From positions 1-6,023 of the forward strand of contig JAICTB010000145.1 in the NCBI GenBank assembly GCA_025936595.1: a stretch of DNA of 6,023 nucleotides, in the 5' to 3' direction. The notes under the pieces are model-generated. The model worked only from the letters and a program-made list of their open reading frames with translations, did no database searches and was not told the DNA's origin. The position numbers were made by a program, and so were the translations under genes. Below are positions 1-4,882 of the stretch, piece after piece (position 1 is the first letter of the stretch; every line of letters begins with the position of its first letter). This DNA comes from Thermoleophilia bacterium (GTDB lineage: Bacteria > Actinomycetota > Thermoleophilia > Gaiellales > Gaiellaceae).

Positions 1-420
1 CTTGTGGTGCTCGAGCTCCTGGAGGATCGCCGGATCGTCCGTGGTCGAGATCATCCCGTCGAGCATGCGCAGGACGTTGTGCTCCATCGCATGCGCCTCG
101 TCGAGATGCTTGATCAGCTGGTCGTTGATGGTGCTCATCGCCCCTCCTCGGGTTCGAGTCATCGAGAACCGGCCGAACTCGCGGCCGTTGAACGTCGCGC
201 GCCCGCGGAAGCCGTCGCCGTCCTCGGCGAGCACGTCGACGAAGCCGGCGAAGGGCTTGCGGTAGTGCAGCTCGAGCCCGACGACATCGAAGGAGACGCC
301 GGCAACGCCACCGACATGCGTCGATCCCCGTGTTCCGTGGATCGTCTTGCGGACGCCGGTCAGCGGGGGCAGGAGCCCGCCGGTGCGGGTGACCTGCCAG
401 TTTCCGTCCAGCTCGGGCAT
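1..420 (-). CDS. Partial ORF: unknown N-terminal domain read in frame into a DUF892 (YciE/YciF-like) ferritin-like protein
   Basis: An uninterrupted minus-strand frame runs from ATG at 420-418 to the window edge (140 codons, C-terminus missing). Residues 1-94 begin MPELDGNWQVTRTGG and contain HYRKPFAGFVDVL and GRATFNGREFGRF. They look like a compact beta-rich domain that I cannot name. Residues 95-140 begin MSTINDQLIKHLDEAHAMEH and end ILQELEHHK. That is the first helices of a DUF892 ferritin-like protein, a family of four-helix di-iron-type bundles tied to stress responses. No stop separates the two parts, yet a strong Shine-Dalgarno lies just before the internal ATG at 138-136. Either this is a fusion, or two genes whose intervening stop is lost, or a nested start. 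If only the second start is used, the gene is 1-138. The family of the distal part is fairly secure; the single-protein model is not. Confidence 0.55.
   Translation of the reverse strand, partial: MPELDGNWQVTRTGGLLPPLTGVRKTIHGTRGSTHVGGVAGVSFDVVGLELHYRKPFAGFVDVLAEDGDGFRGRATFNGREFGRFSMTRTRGGAMSTINDQLIKHLDEAHAMEHNVLRMLDGMISTTDDPAILQELEHHK
139..151 (-). promoter_or_regulatory. Strong internal Shine-Dalgarno for the DUF892 start at 138
   Basis: Read on the minus strand, the sequence before ATG at 138-136 is CGAGGAGGGGCG. It holds an AGGAGG core at good spacing. This is the best ribosome binding site in the window, although it lies inside an open frame. It argues that the DUF892 protein is translated from its own start whether or not the upstream domain is also read through. 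Confidence 0.6.
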
Positions 421-425
421 GCCTC

Positions 426-431
426 TAGGCT
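426..431 (+). promoter_or_regulatory. Putative -10 box (TAGGCT) for the DNA ligase, leaderless geometry
   Basis: TAGGCT fits the actinobacterial TANNNT -10 pattern and ends 8 nt before the ligase ATG at 440. Transcription would therefore start at or next to the start codon. There is no Shine-Dalgarno ahead of that ATG, which agrees with a leaderless mRNA. I see no convincing -35. Only 19 bp separate the ligase ATG from the divergent ATG at 420. Confidence 0.35.
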
Positions 432-439
432 TCCGCCGT

Positions 440-1447
440 ATGCCCGAACCAAACATTCCCTTCCCGCCCATGGAGGCGGAGCTCGTGCGGGAGCTTCCGC
501 AGGGGGAGGGCTGGCAGTACGAGCCGAAGTGGGACGGCTTCCGGGGCGTGTTCGAGAACGCCGGCGGGGAGCTTGCCCTGTGGTCGCGGAAGGACCGGCC
601 GCTGCTCCGCTACTTCCCGGAGCTCCGGCCGCTCGGCGAGCTGCTGCCTCCCGTCTCGGCGCTCGACGGCGAGATCGTGATCGCGCGCGACGGCGCTCTC
701 GACTTCGACGCGATGCAGATGCGGCTCCATCCGGCGGAGTCGCGGATCAGGCGCCTCTCGGCGGAGATCCCCGCGCAGCTCGTCGTCTTCGACGTGCTGC
801 TCTGGAACGGCGAGCCCGTGTGGCAGCTCCCGCTCGAGGAGCGGCGCGCGCGCGTCGAGGCGCTCCCGGGCTTCCGCATCTCTCCGGCGACGCGCGATGT
901 CGCAGAGGCGCGCGGCTGGCTCGACCGGTTCGAGGCGCTCGGCCTCGACGGCGTGATCGCGAAGCGGCTCGGCGTGCCGTACCTGCCGGGCTCCCGCGAG
1001 GGAATGGTCAAGGTGAAGGAGCACAAGACGGCGGACTGCGTCGTCGCGGGGGTCCGCTGGAAGAAGGGCGACCGTAGCGCGATCGCGACGCTCCTGCTCG
1101 GGCTCTACGACGAGCAGGGTGGCCTCGACTACGTCGGCTCGTGCGCGGTCGCGGCGCGCTCGCGGGCGGAGGTGGCGGAGCGCGTCCTGCCGCTCCTCGA
1201 CGAGTCGTCCGACCGGCGGTTCTCGGAGCCGAACCGCTGGGGCACCGGCGAGCTCGAGGAGACGCCGCTGCGGCCGGGGCTCGTCGTCGAGGTGCGCTAC
1301 GACAAGGTGCAGGGGACGCGGTTTCGCCACGGCACGAAGTTCCTGCGCTGGCGCGACGACAAGGAGCCGGTCGACTGCACGTGGCGCGAGCTACGCCCGC
1401 CGCGCGACCCGGACGCTCTGGGCGTCGACGAGCTCTTCGCCCGCTGA
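440..1447 (+). CDS. ligC: ATP-dependent DNA ligase, LigC type
   Basis: This 335-residue enzyme seals nicks in duplex DNA using ATP through a lysyl-AMP intermediate. Motif I is KWDG with nucleophile Lys30. Motif III is LDGEIV (75-80), followed by FDVL (117-120). Motif IV reads LDGVIAKR (169-176), with Asp where many relatives have Glu. Motif V is VKVKEHKTADCVV (190-202). An OB-fold covers about 203-315 and includes RYDKVQGTRFRHGTKFLRW. There is no polymerase, phosphoesterase or BRCT domain. The size matches actinobacterial LigC (about 350 residues), not the multidomain LigD or the LigB/Lig1 type. ATG at 440 places motif I near residue 30, as expected; in-frame starts upstream would add unrelated residues. 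Known from mycobacteria: LigC works with Prim-PolC in gap repair, and a matching polymerase gene lies about 1.7 kb away on the other strand. The 3' end overlaps the convergent HTH gene. Confidence 0.93.
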   Translation: MPEPNIPFPPMEAELVRELPQGEGWQYEPKWDGFRGVFENAGGELALWSRKDRPLLRYFPELRPLGELLPPVSALDGEIVIARDGALDFDAMQMRLHPAESRIRRLSAEIPAQLVVFDVLLWNGEPVWQLPLEERRARVEALPGFRISPATRDVAEARGWLDRFEALGLDGVIAKRLGVPYLPGSREGMVKVKEHKTADCVVAGVRWKKGDRSAIATLLLGLYDEQGGLDYVGSCAVAARSRAEVAERVLPLLDESSDRRFSEPNRWGTGELEETPLRPGLVVEVRYDKVQGTRFRHGTKFLRWRDDKEPVDCTWRELRPPRDPDALGVDELFAR

Positions 1448-1678
1448 TTCCTCGAACGTCGCCTCCCGGCGCAGTGCGTCGTTCGAGAAGAGCTGCTCGA
1501 CGCTCCGATCGAGGCGGCGCCCAACGGCGAGCGCGAGGCCGACGGAGGGAATGGCTGCGCCCCGCTCGATGTCGGAGATCGTCTGCCGCGAAGCGCAGAC
1601 GGCGTCCGCAAGCTCCTGCTGGCTCAGGCCGGCAGCGATCCGCGCCCACCAGAGCGCCGTTCCGCGACCCGATCGCAT
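1391..1678 (-). CDS. Small XRE-family helix-turn-helix transcriptional regulator
   Basis: This 95-residue protein is mostly one Cro/C1-type (HTH_3) DNA-binding domain. Helix 1 is about residues 8-17. Helices 2-3 are LSQQELADAVCASRQTISDI (18-37), with SRQTISDIERG as the recognition segment. PSVGLALAVGRRLDRSVEQLF (44-64) closes the bundle. The PSV-LAL-SVE-LF ending is common in small stand-alone regulators and in HTH proteins fused to a substrate-binding domain. Here only a polar tail of about 30 residues follows, so it is either a minimal regulator or the remnant of a longer one. ATG at 1678 is the first in-frame start before the domain; no clear Shine-Dalgarno is seen. The last 57 nt overlap the ligase 3' end tail to tail. 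The hairpin repeats just upstream are candidate binding sites. No toxin-like partner is adjacent. The target is unknown. Confidence 0.8.
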   Translation of the reverse strand: MRSGRGTALWWARIAAGLSQQELADAVCASRQTISDIERGAAIPSVGLALAVGRRLDRSVEQLFSNDALRREATFEESAGEELVDAQSVRVARRA

Positions 1679-1711
1679 CCCGGAAGCGTCCCGATCACCG
1701 CGTCGCCGCGC

Positions 1712-1827
1712 AAGTGTCCAAAGCGGCCGTGTCGTTCGTGTCGTGCGCGAACGACGGCGGCTGCCGCCGACTTGTCTAGACCAGGCATGTCGTTCGTGTC
1801 GTGCGCGAACGACGGCGGCTGCCGCCG
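1712..1827. repeat. 58-bp tandem repeat, two units, with a 40-bp identical core
   Basis: The 40 bp at 1730-1769 recur without a mismatch at 1788-1827, a period of 58. The preceding parts of each unit (1712-1729 and 1770-1787) are related but diverged. Each core holds two adjacent dyads. The first is GTCGTTCG / CGAACGAC around a 9-nt loop (1731-1755 and 1789-1813). The second is CGGCGG-CTG-CCGCCG (1755-1769 and 1813-1827). The array lies between the HTH gene start (1678) and the hydrolase stop (1849). It could be a REP-like dispersed element, an operator array or a transcript-end structure; the sequence alone does not decide. Confidence 0.85.
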
Positions 1828-1850
1828 GACATGTCGCGAAGCGACAGGTC
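1828..1850 (-). terminator. Hairpin at the 3' end of the glycoside hydrolase gene
   Basis: TGTCGC-GAA-GCGACA forms a 6-bp stem with a 3-nt loop at 1832-1846. It is extended by GAC/GTC across one mismatch (1828-1830 with 1848-1850). It begins inside the hydrolase stop codon on the minus strand. There is no T-tract, so termination is only suggested; U-less hairpins after genes are usual in GC-rich actinobacteria. Confidence 0.4.
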
Positions 1851-3093
1851 AGCGGATCGTGACGATGCGGCTGTACGTGTGCACCGACGGTGACCAGATG
1901 CGGAATCTCGCGCCGGCGCCCGCTCGGACGACGCGCTGGTAGTAGCCGCGCGCCGTCGTCCGGCGGTTCGCTCCGACCGAGTACCACTTGCCGTTGCGGA
2001 ACTGCTGGAGGCGGTAGGCCGACCGTCCGCCGGGGCGCACCTGGCCCCAGAGCACGGTCCTGAGCCCGGAGCGCGAGCGCTGCGTGAGCGGAAGCTGAAA
2101 TGCCTGGTACGACGGCTTCGCGAGATCGCCGAGCGTGAGGAGGCCGCTCTGCCAGCGCGCCGGATCGGGCTCGTCCCGCACGAGATAGTGGACGAGGATG
2201 TCCACCCGCGGCGCGAGGTACGTCCGCAGCGACGCCTCGCTCTCGTATCGCGCCTGCGTCCGGTAGGAGACGCCGAGAAGGCGGTCGGGTGGGTTCGTCT
2301 GGTAGCCGTACTCCGTCAGCCAGATGCGCGTGTGGGTGCCGAACGAGCGCTTCACCGCATTCAGGAGGCGCGGCAGCGTCGCCATCGTGACCGTCGTGCA
2401 GTGGTCGCAGCCGCCGCTCGTCGGTGTCTCGCCCGGGCGCAGCGGATACGGATTGTGCGCGTACGCGTCGAGGTGTGCGTGCGCGGCCCGCATGCCGGTG
2501 ATCCAGTCGATCGGCGAGACGCCGCCGGTCGAGCCGCGCGGCGCCGTCACGCCGCCGGCGACCTGGGAGCCGGGGCTCGCCTGGTGGATCGCGGCCACGG
2601 CCGGATTGAGCAGCTGCTGGACGTATACGCGGGGCGAGGTCGGGCGGAGCCAGCGCCGCTGATTCGGCTCGTTCCAGATCGTCCAGAGGTGCACGAACGG
2701 GTACCGCTCGGCGACGCGGCGCGCGAAGCCCGCAAACGTCCACTTGCTCGTCGGCGCCCAGTTCTCGCTCTTGCCGCCGTTCGCCCACCGCGGCGTGCCG
2801 TAGAGCGTCACGAGCGGCGCGATCCCGTGATCGTGCAGGCCGGTCAGCAGTTGATCCGCGCGCGACCAGTCTTCGGTGCCACGCTTCGGCTCGGTCTGGC
2901 GCCAGTCGAGCGTGATGCGAACGATGTCGACGCCCAGGTCGTTCAGCCGGTCGAGCCGGTCGTTCAGGGTGCCGGGACCGAACTCGAGCCACGCGTCGTC
3001 CTGCACGCCGGAGCGGACGTACGGAGACGCCTGTCCCGCGGCCGGAACGGCGAGGGCGGCGAGCACGAGCACGAAGAGAAGCAGCCTGCGCAC
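1849..3093 (-). CDS. Secreted clan GH-A glycoside hydrolase (cellulase/GH5- or GH39-like)
   Basis: About 414 residues from GTG at 3093 (or 415 from GTG at 3096). The N-terminus VRRLLLFVLVLAALAVPAAG is a typical signal peptide, with a likely cleavage site near GQA-SPY (residues 20-24), so the enzyme is exported. A (beta/alpha)8 barrel follows. It holds DIVRITLDWRQTEP near the start, TIWNEPNQRRW with the presumed acid/base Glu in NEP (residue 142), HNPYP (213-217) and IWLTEYGYQ with the presumed nucleophile Glu (residue 261). This NEP plus late TEYG arrangement is known for retaining clan GH-A enzymes. A GGCDHC pair of cysteines lies at about 228-232. The last 70 residues are rich in Arg, Gly and aromatics and resemble a small beta domain. 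The substrate cannot be read from sequence. The gene follows the polymerase stop by about 45 nt on the same strand. Similar secreted family members may be annotated simply as cellulase. Confidence 0.82.
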   Translation of the reverse strand: MRRLLLFVLVLAALAVPAAGQASPYVRSGVQDDAWLEFGPGTLNDRLDRLNDLGVDIVRITLDWRQTEPKRGTEDWSRADQLLTGLHDHGIAPLVTLYGTPRWANGGKSENWAPTSKWTFAGFARRVAERYPFVHLWTIWNEPNQRRWLRPTSPRVYVQQLLNPAVAAIHQASPGSQVAGGVTAPRGSTGGVSPIDWITGMRAAHAHLDAYAHNPYPLRPGETPTSGGCDHCTTVTMATLPRLLNAVKRSFGTHTRIWLTEYGYQTNPPDRLLGVSYRTQARYESEASLRTYLAPRVDILVHYLVRDEPDPARWQSGLLTLGDLAKPSYQAFQLPLTQRSRSGLRTVLWGQVRPGGRSAYRLQQFRNGKWYSVGANRRTTARGYYQRVVRAGAGARFRIWSPSVHTYSRIVTIR

Positions 3094-3099
3094 CACACC

Positions 3100-3105
3100 A
3101 CGGTA
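3100..3105 (-). promoter_or_regulatory. Putative -10 box (TACCGT) for the glycoside hydrolase
   Basis: On the minus strand TACCGT (TANNNT pattern) lies 6 nt before GTG at 3093. That spacing would place the transcript start at the codon itself. No Shine-Dalgarno precedes the gene. If real, the hydrolase is not simply dependent on read-through from the polymerase gene upstream. No -35 is recognisable. Confidence 0.3.
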
Positions 3106-3137
3106 GGAGCGCGACTTGAGAACGATGTAAGGACGAC

Positions 3138-4025
3138 TTATGGATCCGGTGCGGGCTCGAGGCCGAGACGCACGAAACGCGTTCGCAGCGACGGGGCATT
3201 GCGCCACATGCCACGCATCGGGTCGCCCGCCGCATCGATACGCGCGGCCATCGTCTCGAGCGTGAACGCCTCGGCCTCCACCGCTGGGACCTCGTCCCAC
3301 TCGAGCGGTGCCGAGACGCGCGCGTCCGGCACGGGCCGCACCGAGTACGCGGCGGCGATCGTGCGGTCGCGCGCGTTCTGGCCGTAGTCGACGAACACGC
3401 CGACGCGATCGGCCACGCGCCACGTCGTCGTCGCGACCGCCTGGTCGTCGACCCGCCGTTCCACCTCGACCGCGACCGCCTTCGCAAAGCGGCGCACCTC
3501 CGGAAACGGGAGCTCAGGCTTGATCGGCGCGAGGATGTGCAGCCCCGTCGCGCCCGACGTCTTCGGGTACGAGCGCAACCCGACCTCGTCCAGCACCTCG
3601 CGTACGACGAGCGCGATCTCGCGCACGAAAGGCCACTGGTCGTCGCTCGTCGGATCGAGGTCGATGAGCAGGTAATCGGGACGCTCGATCTCCGGCACGC
3701 GCGAGGACCACGTGTGCAGCTCGATGCAGCCGAGGTTCGCGACCCAGGTCAGCGCGTCGGCGTTGTCGACGATCGCGAAGACCGTGGAGTGGCCGCTCGG
3801 AAACCGCACGAACACCTCGTCGACGAAGTCCGGATGATTCGCGGGCACGCGCTTCTGGTGGAAGAAGTCGGCGTCGACGCCGTTCGGGAACCGCTTCATG
3901 TGGAACGGACGGCGCCGCAGGTGCGGCAGCACGAGCTGCGCCACCGCGGCGTAGTAGGAGACGAGGTCGCCTTTCGTCAGCCCGCGCTCCGGGAAGAACA
4001 CCTTGTCCGCATTCGTGACGCGCAT
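3138..4025 (-). CDS. Stand-alone LigD-type polymerase/primase domain protein (Prim-PolC-like)
   Basis: This 295-residue protein is an archaeo-eukaryotic primase-type polymerase that fills gaps or extends ends with nucleotides, often ribonucleotides, before ligation. It starts VTNADKVFFPE, the usual opening of the family. FHMKRFPNGVDADFFHQKR (41-59) is the conserved early block. LIDLDP gives the metal-binding Asp122 and Asp124. KTSGATGLHIL (155-165) contributes Ser157 and His163. VFVDYGQN carries the third Asp (213). All key residues are present, so it should be active. No ligase or phosphoesterase domain is attached; the length is that of a complete lone domain. The partner ligase is probably the LigC-type gene at 440-1447. 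No Ku gene is visible, so end joining versus excision-gap repair is open. The ATG at 4025 shares its CATG with a forward ATG, and no Shine-Dalgarno is present. The hydrolase gene follows on the same strand. Confidence 0.9.
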   Translation of the reverse strand: MRVTNADKVFFPERGLTKGDLVSYYAAVAQLVLPHLRRRPFHMKRFPNGVDADFFHQKRVPANHPDFVDEVFVRFPSGHSTVFAIVDNADALTWVANLGCIELHTWSSRVPEIERPDYLLIDLDPTSDDQWPFVREIALVVREVLDEVGLRSYPKTSGATGLHILAPIKPELPFPEVRRFAKAVAVEVERRVDDQAVATTTWRVADRVGVFVDYGQNARDRTIAAAYSVRPVPDARVSAPLEWDEVPAVEAEAFTLETMAARIDAAGDPMRGMWRNAPSLRTRFVRLGLEPAPDP

Positions 4026-4032
4026 GGCACCG

Positions 4033-4040
4033 AGTATCGT
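4033..4040. promoter_or_regulatory. Overlapping divergent -10 boxes between the polymerase and GroES-like genes
   Basis: On the plus strand TATCGT (4035-4040) is followed by 7 nt and then GTG at 4048. On the minus strand GATACT (4038-4033) is followed by 7 nt and then ATG at 4025. Both are placed as for leaderless transcripts and share four base pairs, so RNA polymerase could serve only one direction at a time. The minus box departs from TANNNT but matches TATAAT at four of six positions. No -35 elements are clear. Confidence 0.35.
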
Positions 4041-4047
4041 GGAGGGT

Positions 4048-4341
4048 GTGTTGGAAGGACGTCCACTCACCGACGTGACGCTCGAGCCGCTCGACGACAA
4101 CATCGTCGTCGAGCAGCTCGACGAATCGGAGCTGCCAAGCGGGCTGATCGTTCCGGCGAACGAGGCGACGCAGGTGCGAAGCGGCATCGTCGCGGCGGTC
4201 GGTCCCGACGTGTCGGCGATCGAGCCGGGCGACAAGGTGCTCTTCGCGCGCGACGCGGGCTTCGAGGTGCGGCTCGCGCGCTCCTCGCATCGCGTGCGGA
4301 TCCTCAAGCGCGAGGACGTCCTCGCCCGGATCCACGACTGA
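4048..4341 (+). CDS. GroES/Cpn10-family co-chaperonin-like protein
   Basis: This protein of about 97 residues has the Cpn10 fold signature throughout. TLEPLDDNIVVEQLDE is the opening beta strand region. LPSGLIVPANEATQ corresponds to the mobile loop, whose hydrophobic tripeptide (here LIV) contacts GroEL. SGIVAAVGPDV and EPGDKVLFARDAGFEVRL match the GEVVAVGPG and VGDKVLY-GTEV blocks, and ILKREDVLARI is the C-terminal strand. GroES heptamers cap GroEL in the cytoplasm. No groEL follows, since tRNA genes come next, so this may be a second paralogue or a diverged relative; whether it still caps GroEL is unknown. The start is uncertain. GTG 4048 suits the leaderless promoter geometry. TTG 4051 has GGAGG (4041-4045) 5 nt ahead. 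ATG 4024 would overlap the divergent polymerase start. Confidence 0.8.
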   Translation: MLEGRPLTDVTLEPLDDNIVVEQLDESELPSGLIVPANEATQVRSGIVAAVGPDVSAIEPGDKVLFARDAGFEVRLARSSHRVRILKREDVLARIHD

Positions 4342-4349
4342 CCACCAGG

Positions 4350-4355
4350 TACCCT
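4350..4355 (+). promoter_or_regulatory. Putative -10 box (TACCCT) of the tRNA-Ser operon
   Basis: GGTACCCT ends 11 nt before the first tRNA. The third tRNA has the comparable GGTACGAT followed by a CGCGCG tract and GGAG, so the two leaders look alike. Both fit TANNNT with an upstream GG. A -35 is not evident. Confidence 0.35.
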
Positions 4356-4366
4356 GTCGCGCGATC

Positions 4367-4455
4367 GGAGGGGTGGCAGAGCGGTCGAATGCGGCGGTCT
4401 CGAAAACCGTTATCCGTCGTTAGGCGGATCGAGGGTTCAAATCCCTCCCCCTCCG
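4367..4455 (+). tRNA. tRNA-Ser (anticodon CGA)
   Basis: An 89-nt class II tRNA. Acceptor GGAGGGG pairs with CCCCTCC (4448-4454), with discriminator G4455. The anticodon stem is GCGGT / ACCGT around loop CTCGAAA, giving anticodon CGA at 4401-4403, which reads UCG. The variable arm is long (about 4411-4430), as serine tRNAs require. The T arm is GAGGG-TTCAAAT-CCCTC (4431-4447). The 3' CCA is not encoded and must be added enzymatically. The next tRNA starts 12 nt later, so the two are surely co-transcribed. Confidence 0.95.
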
Positions 4456-4467
4456 CTCGCTTCGCCC

Positions 4468-4556
4468 GGAGGGGTGTCCGAGCGGTCTAAGGAGCGCGAC
4501 TGGAAATCGCGTATGTGCCGAAAGGTGCATCGAGGGTTCAAATCCCTCTCCCTCCG
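4468..4556 (+). tRNA. tRNA-Ser (anticodon GGA)
   Basis: An 89-nt class II tRNA. Acceptor GGAGGGG pairs with TCCCTCC (4549-4555), with one G-U pair, and the discriminator is G4556. The anticodon stem is CGCGA / TCGCG around loop CTGGAAA, giving anticodon GGA at 4502-4504, which reads UCC and UCU. A long variable arm is present, and the T arm (4532-4548) is identical to that of the preceding tRNA. Acceptor and T arm identity suggest origin by duplication. CCA is not encoded. A strong hairpin follows directly. Confidence 0.95.
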
Positions 4557-4560
4557 TCCA

Positions 4561-4586
4561 CGAAGGCCCGCCCCGGCGGGCCTTCG
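4561..4586 (+). terminator. Strong hairpin terminator after the second tRNA-Ser
   Basis: A near-perfect inverted repeat, CGAAGGCCCGCC / GGCGGGCCTTCG, is separated by two bases; in practice it is an 11-bp stem with a 4-nt loop. It begins 5 nt after the tRNA discriminator base. No T-tract follows. Its position suggests that it ends the transcript of the first two tRNAs. Confidence 0.65.
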
Positions 4587-4615
4587 CCGCGCCGGGAACC
4601 GAGCAGAGGCTCGGG

Positions 4616-4621
4616 TACGAT
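4616..4621 (+). promoter_or_regulatory. Putative -10 box (TACGAT) of the third tRNA-Ser
   Basis: GGTACGAT lies 10 nt upstream of the tRNA at 4632 and downstream of the hairpin at 4561-4586. This supports separate transcription of the third tRNA. It resembles the leader of the first tRNA. No clear -35 is seen. Confidence 0.35.
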
Positions 4622-4631
4622 GCGCGCGCCC

Positions 4632-4722
4632 GGAGAAGTGGCCGAGTGGCTGAAGGCGGCGCCCTGCTAAGGCGTTAGGTGGGGAAATCCCTGCCTCGAG
4701 GGTTCGAATCCCTCCTTCTCCG
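4632..4722 (+). tRNA. tRNA-Ser (anticodon GCT)
   Basis: A 91-nt class II tRNA. Acceptor GGAGAAG pairs with CTTCTCC (4715-4721), with discriminator G4722. The anticodon stem is GCGCC / GGCGT (with one G-U pair) around loop CTGCTAA, giving anticodon GCT at 4666-4668, which reads AGC and AGU. The long variable arm spans about 4676-4697 and the T arm is GAGGG-TTCGAAT-CCCTC (4698-4714). CCA is not encoded. Its acceptor and T loop differ from those of the two upstream tRNAs, so it is not a recent copy of them. Confidence 0.95.
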
Positions 4723-4837
4723 TCTCCGCCGCCAAAATCACCCTTTGGGACGATGCGCCGGCCGTGCCGGATCGACCAGGATGCGCATGCCGGCTCCCCC
4801 TGAAGACACCGGCGACTGACGTGTTACTGCGGCGATT

Positions 4838-4870
4838 CCCGCTCCTCCCCCGGGCGGGTTTCGCTCTTTC
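4838..4870 (+). terminator. Probable terminator downstream of the third tRNA-Ser
   Basis: CCCGC (4838-4842) pairs with GCGGG (4854-4858) across an 11-nt loop. It is followed on the plus strand by a pyrimidine, T-rich stretch, TTTCGCTCTTTC. It lies 115 nt after the tRNA and about 25 nt past the stop of the convergent cytochrome gene, so it could serve both directions. The 160-nt gap 4723-4882 holds nothing else that I can recognise. Confidence 0.4.
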
Positions 4871-4882
4871 TGGGGCCGGTTT

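Noticed and set aside
425..1330. Long minus-strand open frame opposite the ligase gene
   Set aside because: It lies fully antisense to a gene with complete ligase motifs, its protein is Arg-rich with no recognisable domain, and long antisense frames are usual in GC-rich DNA.
1391..1678. HTH protein as the antitoxin of a toxin-antitoxin pair
   Set aside because: No toxin-sized gene lies next to it on the same strand; its neighbours are a ligase and a secreted hydrolase.
1712..1827. The direct repeats as a CRISPR array
   Set aside because: There are only two units, the 18-bp spacers are related to each other rather than unique, and no cas gene is nearby.
2188..3387. Long plus-strand open frame opposite the hydrolase and polymerase genes
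   Set aside because: The translation is an Arg/Ala/Val-rich shadow without motifs and spans the boundary of two real genes on the other strand.
4367..4722. Serine tRNA genes as an integration (att) site
   Set aside because: No integrase, no duplicated tRNA 3' end at a distance and no element-like genes are visible; the shared T arms are explained by tRNA homology.
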